A DNA stretch of 64,000 nt from Trichobilharzia szidati (taxonomy: Eukaryota > Platyhelminthes > Trematoda > Strigeidida > Schistosomatidae). Positions within the stretch are counted from its first letter, which is position 1. Every line of letters starts with the position of its first letter. The position numbers and the translations under genes were made by a program. The notes below the pieces were generated by a model. It did not search any database. It was given only the letters and a program-made list of their open reading frames with translations, and was not told the DNA's origin. Below, piece after piece: positions 42,976-54,689 of this stretch. The DNA lies in the NCBI GenBank assembly GCA_944472155.2, contig OX235273.1, forward strand, positions 6,483,204 to 6,547,203, read 5' to 3'.

Positions 42976-43884
42976 TTTCTCCAATTTATATTCATAGTGG
43001 GTAAATGGTCTCATAAGTTTAGTAGAAAAGATTGCTCATATCAGGATGAATTTATGCAACGATTCAACAACAGTGCATGGTATCACAAGATGCTCATTGG
43101 GTTGAGTTCAGTGACATAAAAGCAATGCTACAAACTAGCGTCACATCGGACTTCCTTTACCCCAGATTCCATTCATCAATGGAGCCTAATGATTGATATT
43201 TCAAGTCATGGGACTCCTCAGATACAATGGATTTCAGGAAGGCTGTGTCAACTGAGCTTCACTTTCACCAAGGGCTTAATCCGTCGAATGTAAGACAGTA
43301 TCCAGAGGCCCAGTGGTTCCTAAACAACATGGGCACTATCTAACACATCCGCCATACTGGGCAACAGCCTGGTAAACAAGATAACAATTCACTCGCCCAC
43401 GAGCTTTATCTTACACAAAGATCATTTGTGACATTGCGAGCAAACATCCATTGGGTTCGTAAAAGATTCCGGACCCTGGGAGCTGTGGGACGTCCATGCA
43501 CATATTACTTACCTGAATTTCACCACTTTCCTTTTGCTATAAGCATCACCATCATTAACGACTTCTAACATCACAACGGACCAACCCCTTGGTGAAAGTG
43601 AAGCTTAGTTTACACAGCCTTCCTGAAATCCATTGTGTCTGAGGAGTCCCATGACTTGAAATATCAGTCATTAGGCTGCATTGATGAATGGAATCTGGGG
43701 TAAAGGAAGTCCGATGTGACGCTAGTTTGCAGCATTGCTTTTATGTCGCTGAACTCAACCCAATGAGCATCTTGTGATACCATGCACTGTTGTTGAATCG
43801 CTGCATAAATTCATCCTGAGATGAGCAATCTTTTCTACTAAACTTATGAGACCATTTACCCACTATGAATATAACTTGGAGAAA
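42976..43884. repeat. Inverted repeat, arms of about 310 bp
   Basis: 42976-43288 and 43564-43884 are reverse complements with roughly 5 percent mismatch (shared: GTAAATGGTCTCATAAGTTT, GCATGGTATCACAAGATGC, CAAGTCATGGGACTCC). A 275-base unique centre separates them. The left arm starts only a few bases after recognisable BEL/Pao RT. The arms have no identified coding content. It may be a duplicated, inverted piece of that retrotransposon. Confidence 0.85.
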
Positions 43885-46472
43885 AGTGCATGTGTATGCA
43901 AATAACATCAGACATTGAAAAACTCTTACTTCAAGTAGCAAGCATTGAGTCGAATTACTGCAGCAAGTTTTAAATGTATTTGTAACCAAAGAAAACAAGG
44001 GCCAGGCAACAGATCGTTTATTGAGGAAAATCAACACATATTTATAGATTTCAATGTGCATCATTGTAAATTATTGTTAGTAGAAAATACAGTCTGTTGA
44101 TTGGTTGTTTCTCACAGAAAGTTAACCTTGCATCTCTTTGTGGCTGTGTCCGATCATCCATAAGCTAACTGTATCCGCCTACGCAAAGCCTTTCCTCTCA
44201 TTTTCTCACCACCAATATTGGGGACATAAACATTGACGTCAATTACTGTCTACCAACTTTGGCTAGCAGCCAGCTCTCACCACATATTGAACAGAAACAA
44301 ACGGAGTTTTTTTGAGAAAGTGGACAATTTTACTACCTTTTCAACAACACGCTGCTTGGAGTGGTAGTGGTCGGAATGGCAGAAGCAGCTCACGAAACTT
44401 TGTTAATCACTTTTGGTTGGGACTTATTTGATTGATACGTGTGGTGAAAGACTGTCTTTTCATTTTGTGGTAGTTTGGTGAACAATTCATGGTGTCCTAC
44501 TCTCAGTTAGGTAAGTTTGGTGGGGAACTGAGTCCCTAAAAATATATAAGAAATGAACGAAAAAGCAACAGCTGCGAGATCAAAAATATATTCTGTTCAG
44601 CTTCCTGCCACAAGACTTACTGTTATTAACATCACCTAGGGTCCAACCGACATTCTGGTCCTAAGGGATATCTGTAGATACGTTACTGAGTGAATACAAT
44701 TTGCTATTCTGACTCACTTTATCTAGAGAAAATGACTGTATGAACTATGTGTAGGAGTCTTAAAGTTTATAGATGAAGTCTGGTGGCTGACACAGCAGAA
44801 TGATTCATTTGACGACCCCTCTCGGACAGCCTGTTAACAGTACTAGTATTTATCTGGGTGGTTTAGCTAGCTTTGAGGTCAATATTCTCTGCCCCTGACC
44901 TATGCATCATCGTTTTAATATTCGCATATATTCTTTTGACTTCGTCCTTATTATTTATCTTCCCTTATGACTTATTCCTACTCCTAATGTATCACTTTAT
45001 TACTGCGCAATGCTAGAATGCGGATTGCAATACGTTGCTTTACTAGTGAGGTTGTGCCTTTCAGTGATTGACTGCCCTGGGAATGTCTGCCGGATGATGT
45101 TTTGTTCTACTTGACTCCTAAAGAGAGTTTTGACCCCATTTTATTAGAAATATTCTACGACTGTGTTTGAATTATAGGCTCTGCAGTACAATGAGTATTT
45201 CGTATATGAAGAACCTTTTTGACTGTATTGTTGTCGGACAATACTGACGAGGTAGCTTTCATATTTTTGTTACAACTTACTGTTGATCAGTAGTACAACA
45301 GGTCTTGTTACTTCAAATCATGTTTTAAAATTTCTGAAATATAAATTCTGACAGTTGGTAACTCAGGAAAATTTAAAAAATTATAGAGAACATATTGTCA
45401 AGTATGTAGGGGACGGTCTGGCGAGCTCAATAACATAACAAGTATGCGAATAAAAAAATCCAAGTCAATGAGATGATAGTCTAACAATATATTATCAAAA
45501 ATACAGTAATGAGTTATATTAATCAAAAGGTTACTTGGATATTCTGTTAAAGTCCACTGCTACAAACTAATAATGTAATCCACAGAAGCGTTCACTGTTG
45601 GAATAGTGTCTACTGGTAGAAGCTGTGTGCCGGTTGTAGAGTTGTCTCTGGATAAGGATAAGAGGTTCCTGTAATAAATGCAAAGTATGCAACACGGTAT
45701 GGAAACTGTAATACATGCACATGGAACTTGAACGTGGTACTCATGGAACTCCCAGACTCCATATTGTCCCGCTAAATTGTCTACCAAATCAAAGAATCAC
45801 GGGGTGGCATCTACCAACCAATAACGTGCTGAAGACAATATAATCATCATTATGCAACAAGGACAAGGAGATTAGAATAGTTATGAGAGGTATGTATTAC
45901 TTGAGAAGTTTTCCAAAGGACTTCGGAATGTAGAAATGCAGTGTGAGTTAGAAAAATGTCTAAACCCTGAGACGTGCATCAGTTTCACTACGCAACCCAA
46001 AACAATGAGTGGAATTCACCCTTCCAGTAACAGCAGTCTTTAGAGAACCTAGACACTTCAAACTTCCTATGTATTTTCTAGTCACTTCAACAGTATTTTT
46101 TGTCTCAGTATTGTCTCTTATATCACTTTATTCATTTAATTTTCCCCACTTCTTCAAAATTTCCTGTTATCCTCTCATTTTTCTAAATGAAATTCTTCTC
46201 TGCGATAACTGTTGTAGTAGTCTCATACTTTGCGACAGCCTAATGTTACTGAAAGGTAGTCCTAAGATATCATGAAGCCATTGGTTTTGAACGATAACAT
46301 TTTGTTTTACAGGAGCACTTGTATCATTAGCGCATGGAAACTAGTAGAGCGGCAAGTTTGACAGGATTGCTTGAAGTAGCCACGCGTCAAATTGCTTGAT
46401 AAGTTAAAGGTTTACTTCGTTTATTCACTGGACGAAGTTTAGTGCTTGCTATATATTTTGAATTTTTTCATC
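43885..46472. other. Intergenic region upstream of the coiled-coil gene
   Basis: About 2.6 kb, AT-rich, no coding run with convincing character. The last 150 bases (TTTTACAG at 46305-46312, then GCATGGAAAC) could include the 5' UTR or a splice acceptor of the downstream gene; this is not provable here. Confidence 0.4.
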
Positions 46473-47439
46473 ATGAGCTCTCCTGAACCAGAAGATAATG
46501 ATTTCCAAGTAAGAATAAATTCCTGTTTAACGTAAATGTAACTAAAGTTCGTTCACCAGACTGAATTGAGGTCATTAGAGTATATGTCGAGAGAAAATAA
46601 CGTTGTTAATGATGAAGCTTCAGAAAATAATGAGTCTGGAGGACATTTAGTGGGTCCACAATCGGCTACTGAATCCACTCAACTCCAACGATTACAAACG
46701 AATAACCCAAGGCTACTTGGCGTAAGTTTTCTGGAATTTGTCTATCATATTTATTCAGGAATCATCTTCGTCACAAATTTTCAAACATCATCTTAAGAAA
46801 TTGCATGTAGCTGTCAACAAGGTACCGTTGTTATTTTGATATAATTTTGTATTCTCAGATTTTGGAAGTTGACCGGTCATCTAAACACAAAAGTTTATCA
46901 AAAAAGGTATGAATTTGTTGTCTTTATATAACCGACTTGTTCATGTTTTATTTATTTAGAACTTTAGAAACAATCAGGAAGCTTATGATAAAATGTTGGA
47001 TGCTGTTCGGGAGCTTGGATCTTTTGTTGTCCAACGTCAGAATGCACCATCCTCTAGCGGTGATCATTCTCGAACTCTAGAGGAAATGAAATTTCGTTTT
47101 TCCAAAAGAGTACGCTCTAAGAGTACAACCTATGATGATCCAATCAGTCATGGATTAAGTCCATCTAGCAAAACGAAACATTTACCTAAGTCAACCAGAC
47201 GTACAACATCACTAACTAAACGTTCGAAATCGCCTTATCATCGTTCAACATCTAGTCAACCCCCGGTGTCTAATGGCAGACAGTCATATCATGCAAAGCA
47301 GTTAAATAATATTGAAAATGTTAAAATATTTCATCATGCCAAGACAACATATAAAGTTCCAACAAGTAAAACCACTAATGTGAACACAGATCCGGTGACT
47401 GAAAATGTTGTATCTACACAGAAATATACAGATCCAGAG
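46473..47439 (+). CDS. Exons 1-5 of an unidentified coiled-coil/low-complexity protein gene
   Basis: Five exons joined by phase-0 introns with GT...AG ends: 46473-46508 (MSSPEPEDNDFQ), 46560-46721, 46759-46821 (ESSSSQIFKHHLKKLHVAVN), 46859-46906 and 46960-47439. Introns are 51, 37, 37 and 53 bases; such tiny 5' introns are typical of schistosome genes. Donors read GTAAGA, GTAAGT, GTACCG, GTATGA and GTAAGC. The joined frame has no stop. The protein starts acidic, has a helical stretch (NQEAYDKMLDAVRELGSFVV) and a Ser/Lys/Arg/Thr-rich segment (TRRTTSLTKRSKSPYHRSTS). I do not recognise the family. The exon at 47439 splices on to 52430 in phase 0. Confidence 0.75.
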
Positions 47440-48924
47440 GTAAGCTTTGTTAACTCACCTTAGTTTTATACTGTTAATGTAACTTAACTTTAGCTAGTGT
47501 TTTATTTTTTCATTCCCCTAATATTTTTGAGATACGATTAATATTTCTAAATTTTAAGTGGGTTTTAGTTGTACAAAATTGGTATTTTTTGGGGGGAGGG
47601 AACGTTGTTCATTATAACTGCAGAATTCACCTGAGAAATTTTATACTTATGAACCATTTACAGGAAAAGATGAACTACAGATCTTAAAATTGAATGTATA
47701 TGAATGACTTTTTCTTAACTGATAAAATTTTGTATTAAGTAGATTTGTTTGAGAAAAACACTTCGCATTATATCATGACAGGTCGATAAATGTTTTGAAC
47801 TTCCAATAATAATTAAGTTGTAGAAAGTGTGTCGTATCATCATCTATCATTATGAGAAGCTTTTCTGTTACGTTTATATTAGTTAAGTCTTGTATAAACC
47901 TACCATTCAGTTTGTCAACTGTGAGTCTGACTCTGCGAGTTTGACATAGTTATTCAAGCCAAGTAAGCAAAAGGTGTATATATGACTTTTAAACACCTAG
48001 CTTTTACTTTCTTACATTTAGATGACACAGTGTAGAACCAGTCTTTTTTCCTTTTAAACTGTCAATATTTTATATTTGTATCTTATTAGGGAAGTGTGTA
48101 GGCCTATACTATGTTCGACGAATTCTCAAAGGCATTCAGTCTCCTGAAGAACTCCCAAATAGTCTGAAGTAGGGCAGATAATAAGCGAATGACATATATC
48201 CCCTCACTGACTGTGATGACATTGTCTTTGGAAAATTAGATTGTTTGTTTCGAGTGATGAGTAAATCTTTGACTTTGCTATCCATAAATGTTATGTTAAA
48301 TGTGCTTACTTATTTTATTGGAAGTTTTCAGTGGTTTCACATACGGTTTTATACGTAATTTAAAATGTCTTAGTGCTTTTCTTAGCCATGGCAACAAATA
48401 AGGTTACACAACCACTATCATGTATATATATATATAGGATTAGACTTGCATTTGGTACAAAATAATCTTTGTACTTTGTTGAAAATGTGATTATTTAGTC
48501 GTTACCTTGTCTAGAAATTTCCCCCCTTGGAAAAATGAATCTTTCAGAGACATTTCTATTCTTGTTAGCTATTTCCCTGTGCTTCTACTTATGGCCTCTT
48601 TGAATCAACACTGTACAAGTTGCTTGTTTCTTAGACTGCAATTCTTGTAACTAATATTCTTTCATCATTTATAGAGAAACAGTTTTGTAACTTGTTTTCA
48701 GCTTCTTTGTTAGTGATTTTTCAGTGAATCAAGAGTCTCGGAGAGCAGGTTTTCAGAAACTTGTACTTGTGTACTTTTCTTGTAACGATTACCACAGACA
48801 TATATTTACGGTTTTAGGAATTTTGCCAACTTAAGCATTGTGCAAAGGCATAGTTATTTGTAGCCACCATACCATGCACAGATGGAAGTGACTGTCACAT
48901 CATCTATTATTATTACTACTTTTG

Positions 48925-49030
48925 TTGACACAGAAACTAAATAGTACCAAGGGAAATCTAAGACAGGAAGTGAGGCATATAAGAGAAGCTTTAAAGCTTA
49001 ATAATTACCATAATAAGTGAATTAGCAAGT
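48925..49030 (+). pseudogene. Penelope-like element fragment
   Basis: Codons for KLNSTKGNLRQEVRHIREAL and KLNNYHNK, parallel to KENLKQELIHIKEALKLNNY on the minus strand at 4900-5010. It is cut at 49031 by the 3' tail of a family-A LINE. Confidence 0.5.
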
Positions 49031-51565
49031 ATGTTATTATTATTATTCCCTTGGGTTCCGAGTGGAACAAGAGACTTCAGCAGGACATCTCCACTTTGTT
49101 CTATTTGGGGTTGTCCTCTTTGGCTAGGCCGATGATTGTCCATGCTCTCTCATCTCCTCGTCGTATGATCTGCTCCATGTCACCCTCAGACCACAGATCA
49201 ACTCGTCGTTTCGTATTCGGGTTTCACTTGGTAGCGATGTCAGCCAACGGTCTCCTTAGCGTATACCCTATCCGCCTCCATTTTCTTCAGAATATTTAGT
49301 GTGAACAATCAGCTCTTGGTTGGTTTTGCTCCTAGAGTTTCTTGTAGCTAATTCTTTCTGGCCATTTGGTTTTCAGTGTGGAGTGGGCGAAGGCAACTGT
49401 TGATAAAGGTCTGTAGTGGCTTACTGGAAATGTTTCTCATGACCCATTTAGAAGAACTAACTTGAAATTTGTATTAAAAATCCGAATCTTGTTGTTTATA
49501 CTGAGTGCAGAAGATTTTCAGACTGATGAAGGTGTATCTTGTCTTTCCGATTCTGGATGGTTTTGACATCTTGATCTGTTCCACTTGTGGATGAAACAAT
49601 GCTTCGTAGATAAGTGAGGAATGTAACCTATTTTAAAATCCTACTGTTGATGGTGATTGATGCTGGTTGTTGTTGGTGGTGGTCATCTTCATCACCTCCA
49701 TCTTCTCTATGTTCACCAAGAGTTCTATCTTCTCTGCCTGCTTCTTCTCCCAGTTTATTGGTTTTCGCTTGGAAGTCACAGAGTTTGCGTGATATTAAAC
49801 ATAAATTATCAGTGAAATCCAGATCTTCTAGAGTCTTCTTATTGGTCCAGCATCTTCCTATCTTCTCACTCCCCACAGTCTGACGCATAATCCAGTCCAC
49901 CACAATTAGGAATATCATCGTCAGTGATAGTAGTGGGCAGCTTTTTCTTACTCTTGTATTCATTTCAGATTTTCAGATTTATTGGTTGAGGATAGAAGGC
50001 TTGGAGCCTATGTTAATCCTTTTCTAGTAAATTTCTGTGGTTGTCCAAACCCTTCTTGAATGAATCAGTTGAGGTTGCAGACACCACTTCTTCTGGGAGT
50101 CAGTTCCAAGAGTTTATGACTCGGTGTGAGAACCAGTACTCAACAGCAATATGATTTCTTCTTGGCTTTTGAACTCTCCTGCTATGTCCTCTAAGGTGTT
50201 CCGACCTGGTGGGAAGGAAAAGAGAGAATAGGTCAGGTCCGTAGTCATTATTTAAAATTTTAAACATTGTGATTAAATCTCCTCTCTGCCTACGGTATGA
50301 CAGGGAGAAGAGATTTAAACTGTCTAGTCTTTCCTCGTATGATAAGTTAGTCATGCCGTGAACCATACGTGTTGCCTTCCTTTGAACCCTTTCTAGAATG
50401 TGTGAGTCCCCTTTTAGACAAGGGCTGGCGGCCTGGATGCAGTTTTCCAGTCTTGACCTCACCAGAGATGTATATAAGGAGGTGAACATATCTCTGGTGA
50501 TTCTAGTGAAGGCTCTGCGAATTGCCCATAATGACCTGAAACTACGTGCAGCCACCGCGCGATAGTGTGCTGTAGTTTTTAAGTCGTGGCTAACTATGAC
50601 ACCTGAGTCCAAGTGAGTCTGAACTGATGGAAGTGTTATTCCCTCTAGTTCGTAGGAGCTCATGCTTGCTTGTCCACTGCGCATGGTTGCACATTTTGCC
50701 ACGTTGATCGGGAGCATCCATTCTATGGATCACTTTGACAATTTGTTGAGGTCCTCTTGCAACGTGGACATGTCACTGTTGCCCTTCAGCACTCCAAATT
50801 TTTAAGTCATCTGCGTATAGGATCATAGGGGAGTCGGTGAGCAGAGATAACTTATTGATATACAAAATAAATAGGAGAGGTCCGAGTACCGTGGCTTGTG
50901 TCACTCCGCTACGTACTGCTGTCCAAGAGAAGAGTTTCGAGTTGATCCTAACTCTCTGTCTCCTATCTGTGGGGAATTCCCTGAGTCAGTTTAGCAGTCT
51001 GCCTTTAATACCAAGACTTTTCAACTTCGTGATTAGTCTTTTGTGAGGTACTTTATCAAAGGCTTTGCTGGAGTCTATGAAGACGACGTCAACGGGTCTT
51101 CTGTTGTCCCCTGATTTAACCCAGCTCTCTCTTGCAGTGAGGAGATTTGATAGGCATGAGAGGTATTCCGTTATAGATCACCTGATACATGTCACCATCA
51201 TATAACCAGCCAGCTGTTGAATGAGTTTGATAAAGATTTAGGGCATTGTACGCCATAGTGTTGAAGTAGTTTCCAAATTACTTCACGCTCAACGCTATCG
51301 AAGGCCTTTTCACATTAGTCGATTAAATTGAGGTAGAGGTTTGACTGCCACCATTCTATGCTCTGTTCGATGATGATGATGGATAGAGTTGCAATTTGAT
51401 CAGCACATGATTTGCCATTCCTGAATCCAGTTTGTTCTGGGCGGAGTTCTGCATCCAGTTCATCTTTTATTCTCTCCAGGATGACGCGATTTATCATGTA
51501 CAATGCATTGCTCGTTGAGGAAGGCGATAGTTCCGGATGCATAATATGTGTCTTAGCCATCTCAA
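49031..51565 (-). pseudogene. RTE-like LINE (family A), reverse, split by a CR1-like LINE
   Basis: The 3' tail (TTATTATTATT, then the complement of GAACCCAAGGGAATAA) is at 49031. The minus strand encodes MIFLIVVDWIMRQTVG and KTLEDLDFTDNLCLIS at 49780-49920 (catalytic box eroded to FTDN). The upstream part, AELRPEQTGFRNGKSCADQI and then KAFDSVEREVIWKLL, is at 51240-51450. The roughly 1.2 kb between (49970-51177) is another LINE. Multiple stops. Compare 1250-2548. Confidence 0.8.
49970..51177 (-). pseudogene. SR1/CR1-like LINE (family D) RT C-terminal half, reverse, nested
   Basis: On the minus strand: EYLSCLSNLLTARESW, VVFIDSSKAFDKVPHKRLI (motif with the first catalytic aspartate), a stop in place of the W after GRLLN, VRSGVTQATVLGPLLF, ILYADDLKIW (catalytic YADD), then a 205-codon open stretch 50717-50100 with YTSLVRSRLENCIQAASP, ERVQRKATRMVHGMTNLSYE and HRVINSWN. 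The 3' end is AAATCTGAAAATCTGAAATG, a short repeat like CR1 termini. 5'-truncated in the RT, with stops and a frameshift after YADDLKIW. Inserted into the RT of a family-A LINE. Confidence 0.85.
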
Positions 51566-51815
51566 GCCATTGAACTTCACAGCTTCATCGTATGACTTAC
51601 CCTTCTTACCTAACACTCTCTGTCTAACCCCAATATTACTTAGTATATATTATCCCACCTAACACGAGAGATAGAATGCAAACCTCTGTGATGTGGTGAG
51701 AAACAGCTATCCTTTTCATATCTTCCATTTTAAATGGACATGTCTAAAAGCCATAAATAAGGACAGCACACATACTGACATCATCTGATCGACGGCAGGA
51801 TATCACTAACTTACA
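51566..51815 (-). pseudogene. RTE/SR2-like LINE C-terminal fragment (family B), reverse
   Basis: Complement of the stretch coding for SISRVKW...VKLHRLRWLGH in better copies (compare 61070-61260): TTCACAGCTTCATCGTATGA, CCTAACACTCTCTGTCTAAC, CACGAGAGATAGAATGC. Short and decayed. Confidence 0.6.
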
Positions 51816-52025
51816 TATTCACTGGGATTCCTGGATTCAAATGCTTTCCCACATACTTCAACCTTCATACAATAATTGTATGAAATCTACTCCGGGTATT
51901 TGGGTTTTGGGTCTGTATGTATGCAGGTGGCCACAATTTTTATTTCTCTCATTGTTATTATTAGAACTGACACATTTCTGCACAGCGTTTTTATATATAA
52001 AAGATATATATAAACATATATAAAA

Positions 52026-52330
52026 GTGTTGGTTTGTAGGGATTTGACTGGTTACAGGATTTCATCATGAGCTGACATTAGTTAGAGAACCAGCTGTTTC
52101 GTCCAAGTTTGGGACTCTTCATCCATGGACCATTCATGGGCCATTGGATCGGGTCCCAGTGGCTTAATGATATACGAGCTCGCCTTGTAACTAGAAGGTC
52201 CTGGGTTCGAATCCCGGTGGCTACGTACTGATGAAGAGTCCTAAACTGGGACGAAACAGTTGTCCAGTACTCCTTGCGGGTTTTCCAATGGTGCTCTAAC
52301 TAATGTCAACTCATGATGAAAATCCTGTAA
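52026..52330. repeat. Head-to-head Smα-like hammerhead SINE pair, inside the intron
   Basis: A reverse, truncated copy (52026-52125: GGTTTGTAGGGATTTGACTG, TTTCATCATGAGCTGACATT, then the ribozyme remnant) meets a forward copy (52130-52330) with box A-like TGGCTTAATGATATACGAGC, box B GGGTTCGAATCCCGG, the hammerhead fold and tail. The leader seen in other loci is missing at the junction. Confidence 0.8.
52225..52270 (+). ncRNA. Hammerhead-like ribozyme of Smα-like SINE (C3 to A)
   Basis: Stem I GTACTG/CAGTAC (52225-52230, 52265-52270), core ATGAAGA, stem II GTCC/GGAC (52238-52241, 52249-52252), GAAA, stem III ACAGTTGT with a central G-T mismatch or wobble, then C at the cleavage position. The same C3-to-A difference as at 4047-4092. 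Confidence 0.7.
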
Positions 52331-52429
52331 AATATATATTAATTTGAAATTTTCAACAATTCATTTGACTTGCTTTGATTATTTCTCTCTTTCTCCCTCT
52401 CTCCTCCCCCCCTCTCTCTCTCTTGCTAG

Positions 52430-54108
52430 ATCGCCTGTTTAGAAGCTGAATTATCGCATCGTGATACTCTTATTCAATATTTATCTGAACAATTATCAAA
52501 ATTATATCAAGATAATGATCGAATATTTGCTGAATATGAATTTCAAGAGGCAAATCTAACCAATCATTTACGTATGTTACGATCCCGTTTAACTGAAACA
52601 AGCGATAACCTATCACGTCGACCGCTCCAGCACCAGCACCGCCACCGTCTTCGACTACAGCTTATCTTCATACTGATTATACAACCCAATCGATAACAAC
52701 ATCTCAACAGATTAATTTCAATGTGACTGATTCTCTTGTTCATAATTTTGCTACAGAACTTAATCATCAATTGACGGCAACTATTGATGACAACAACCAT
52801 TCAGACCAACTACAACAACAACAACAACAGCAACAACAATCTACCTCATTATACCAAGTAGAATTACAGGAACTTGGTATGGCTGTACAAAATCTGCTAA
52901 CCTACTGGGAGATAAAAAGTAAAGAAATTAATTATCCAGTTGTATGTCAACAATTTTTTCAATCTTTACTAAATTTTTTTAATATTTCACTCAATTCACT
53001 GTCTAAACCATCGCCGCCGCCGCCGCCACAACCCCAAGAACTCCCCCAACTGTTGAATTCAAATTTAAACGAGTTAAAATTAAGAGCTGAAACAGCTGAA
53101 CAACAAGTTGGTCATTTATCGAATGAAATAAAAAATTATGAATTTCAATTGAGACAATTGAATGAACAGTTTAGTAGGAGAGTTGAACAAGAAGTTATTG
53201 AAAGATTGAAACATGCAGATCAATTATCCATGGGGTTAATATCATCTTCAACAACTTTTCAAGGGGAAGAAGAAGGAGGATCACAAGCGCCAACTATCGC
53301 TACCACTACTACTACGGATATTGATAATTCACTAGATGATGAAATAAAGGATTCTAAACTGCCTCAGCCGCCACCGGTGCCACTCCCGCCGTCATCATCA
53401 TCCGTCGGTAAAATACATAAACATCCCTTAAAATTGATGTCATCAAAAGCTGTTGAATCGACTATACCAGTACAGGCAATACCTGTACCAATGGCTTCAA
53501 CAACCACAGCGACAACGATGTCTGACAACCGTTCACTGAATGATTTACTTCAACGTATCTGGGCATGTTTATTATCTAGAGAATCAGAATTGAAATGTAT
53601 GGAAGTACAAAAATCAAAATTATGGTTAGTTAAAAAAGAAGAATATGAGACATTGTTGGAAGCTTATAGAATTATTGAACAATTCCAGTTGAATCAACAG
53701 CGACAACAACAGGAGCAGGAGGAGCAGCAGCAGCAGAATGACTATTTGAAACCAGAACCGGTGATAGTAGTAGAGATTGATACAAGATCGAGTCAAGCAG
53801 CCACATCTACACTTGATCCGAAGAATGAGGATATCAATAATGCTTCAACAGATACACAGACACGCCATACTTTGCCTGATCAACATAACACAACAACAAC
53901 AACATCAACTTATGATAAAGATGAATGGGAAGAAATTGTCACTGTAAGATCGATAAGGAAAGAGAAATCGTATTCAACAAAATATTCTACAAAATCAGTA
54001 CAGCAGTCAGATGTTTCTACATCAACAAGTGATTTAACATTAGATGCAGAAGAAGTACAACAACAACAACAACAAGCAGATAAAGAGTGTAAACCAAAAG
54101 AGGATCAT
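52430..54108 (+). CDS. 3' coding block of the coiled-coil protein gene
   Basis: After acceptor TTGCTAG the frame encodes IACLEAELSHRDTLIQYLSE and YEFQEANLTNHL, clearly coiled coil. That frame stops near 52691, while the next frame is open to 54108, so either a 59-base intron (52572-52630, GTATGT...CTCCAG) is removed, which restores the frame exactly, or there is a one-base frameshift near 52615. Downstream: glutamine runs (52812-52838), a PPPPPPQPQ segment, coiled coils (LKLRAETAEQQVGHLSNEIK; KKEEYETLLEAYRIIEQF), more Q/E repeats and acidic segments. It ends at donor GTAAGT (54109) in phase 0, so more exons lie beyond; none was found before 64000. The family is not recognised; a cytoskeletal or centrosomal role is only a guess from composition. 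Confidence 0.75.
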
Positions 54109-54269
54109 GTAAGTTAATGATTTATGGGTGTTTGTTTTTTTCTTCTTGTAATTAACTTTAAATGGTTAACATATTGTGTTGTGTATACCTTTTTGAAGAA
54201 TTTTCAGTTCAAGGTATAGATGTTAAAAGAAAGTAAGATTTGAGGTCTATACTACCTGATTTTGGTCTT
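54109..54269 (+). other. Start of the next intron
   Basis: Begins GTAAGT and has no coding run; retroelement sequence starts at about 54270. Confidence 0.5.
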
Positions 54270-54665
54270 CAGGGTTAATTGGTGTATGGCTGTGAGACCT
54301 GGCCATTCAAAGTGGAAGACATCGATCATAGGTGCCTGAGTTCTATCTCCCGTGTGAAGTGTTATAATGAGGTGAGTAATATTGAGGTTAGGCTTCAGAC
54401 GAGTGCTAGGTTAGGAAGGAGGGGAAATCAATCGGCGAGGCTGTGAATTTACATCGACTGAGGTGGTTAGGACATGTATTACGCATACTTTGCGCAGCCA
54501 TTGCCTTCATCGACGGGTAATGTTAGCTGACATAGGGTCAGGTTGGAAAAGAGCTAGTACGTGGTCGTCAAACCAAAATATGACGTCATCAGTCAATCAA
54601 ATCCACAACAGTTAGTTTAAGCCATTCAAGTAGGAAGGTGTAGACTTCCTGATTGGTCGCGGTTC
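54270..54665 (+). pseudogene. RTE/SR2-like LINE C-terminus (family B), forward
   Basis: Codons, in shifting frames, for VYGCETWPFKVEDI, HRCLSSISRVKCYNEVSNIE and LHRLRWLGHVLR-like sequence, followed by complement-free 3' UTR sequence up to TCGCGGTTCTCGTGACGG. It is the forward version of 60850-61290. Frameshifts throughout. Confidence 0.65.
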
Positions 54666-54689
54666 TCGTGACGGTAAAAACCAATGGCA

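Larger units (their letters stand above)
47440..52429 (+). other. Large intron (4990 bp) loaded with nested retroelements
   Basis: Opens with GTAAGC and closes with a CT-rich tract and TTGCTAG. 47440-48924 has nothing recognised. Then follow a Penelope-like fragment, a family-A LINE containing a CR1-like LINE, a family-B LINE piece and a Smα-like inverted pair, all listed separately. Contrast with the 37-53 base introns upstream. Confidence 0.7.

Noticed and set aside
42717..42995. Minus-strand open frame over the BEL/Pao RT part
   Set aside because: The plus strand gives the better BEL/Pao match (LPDNYGMVSYRLEC), so the reverse frame is a shadow.
46300..46320. Spliced-leader acceptor site for the coiled-coil gene
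   Set aside because: TTTTACAG is compatible with a trans-splice acceptor but nothing in the sequence separates it from any other AG; left as a remark only.
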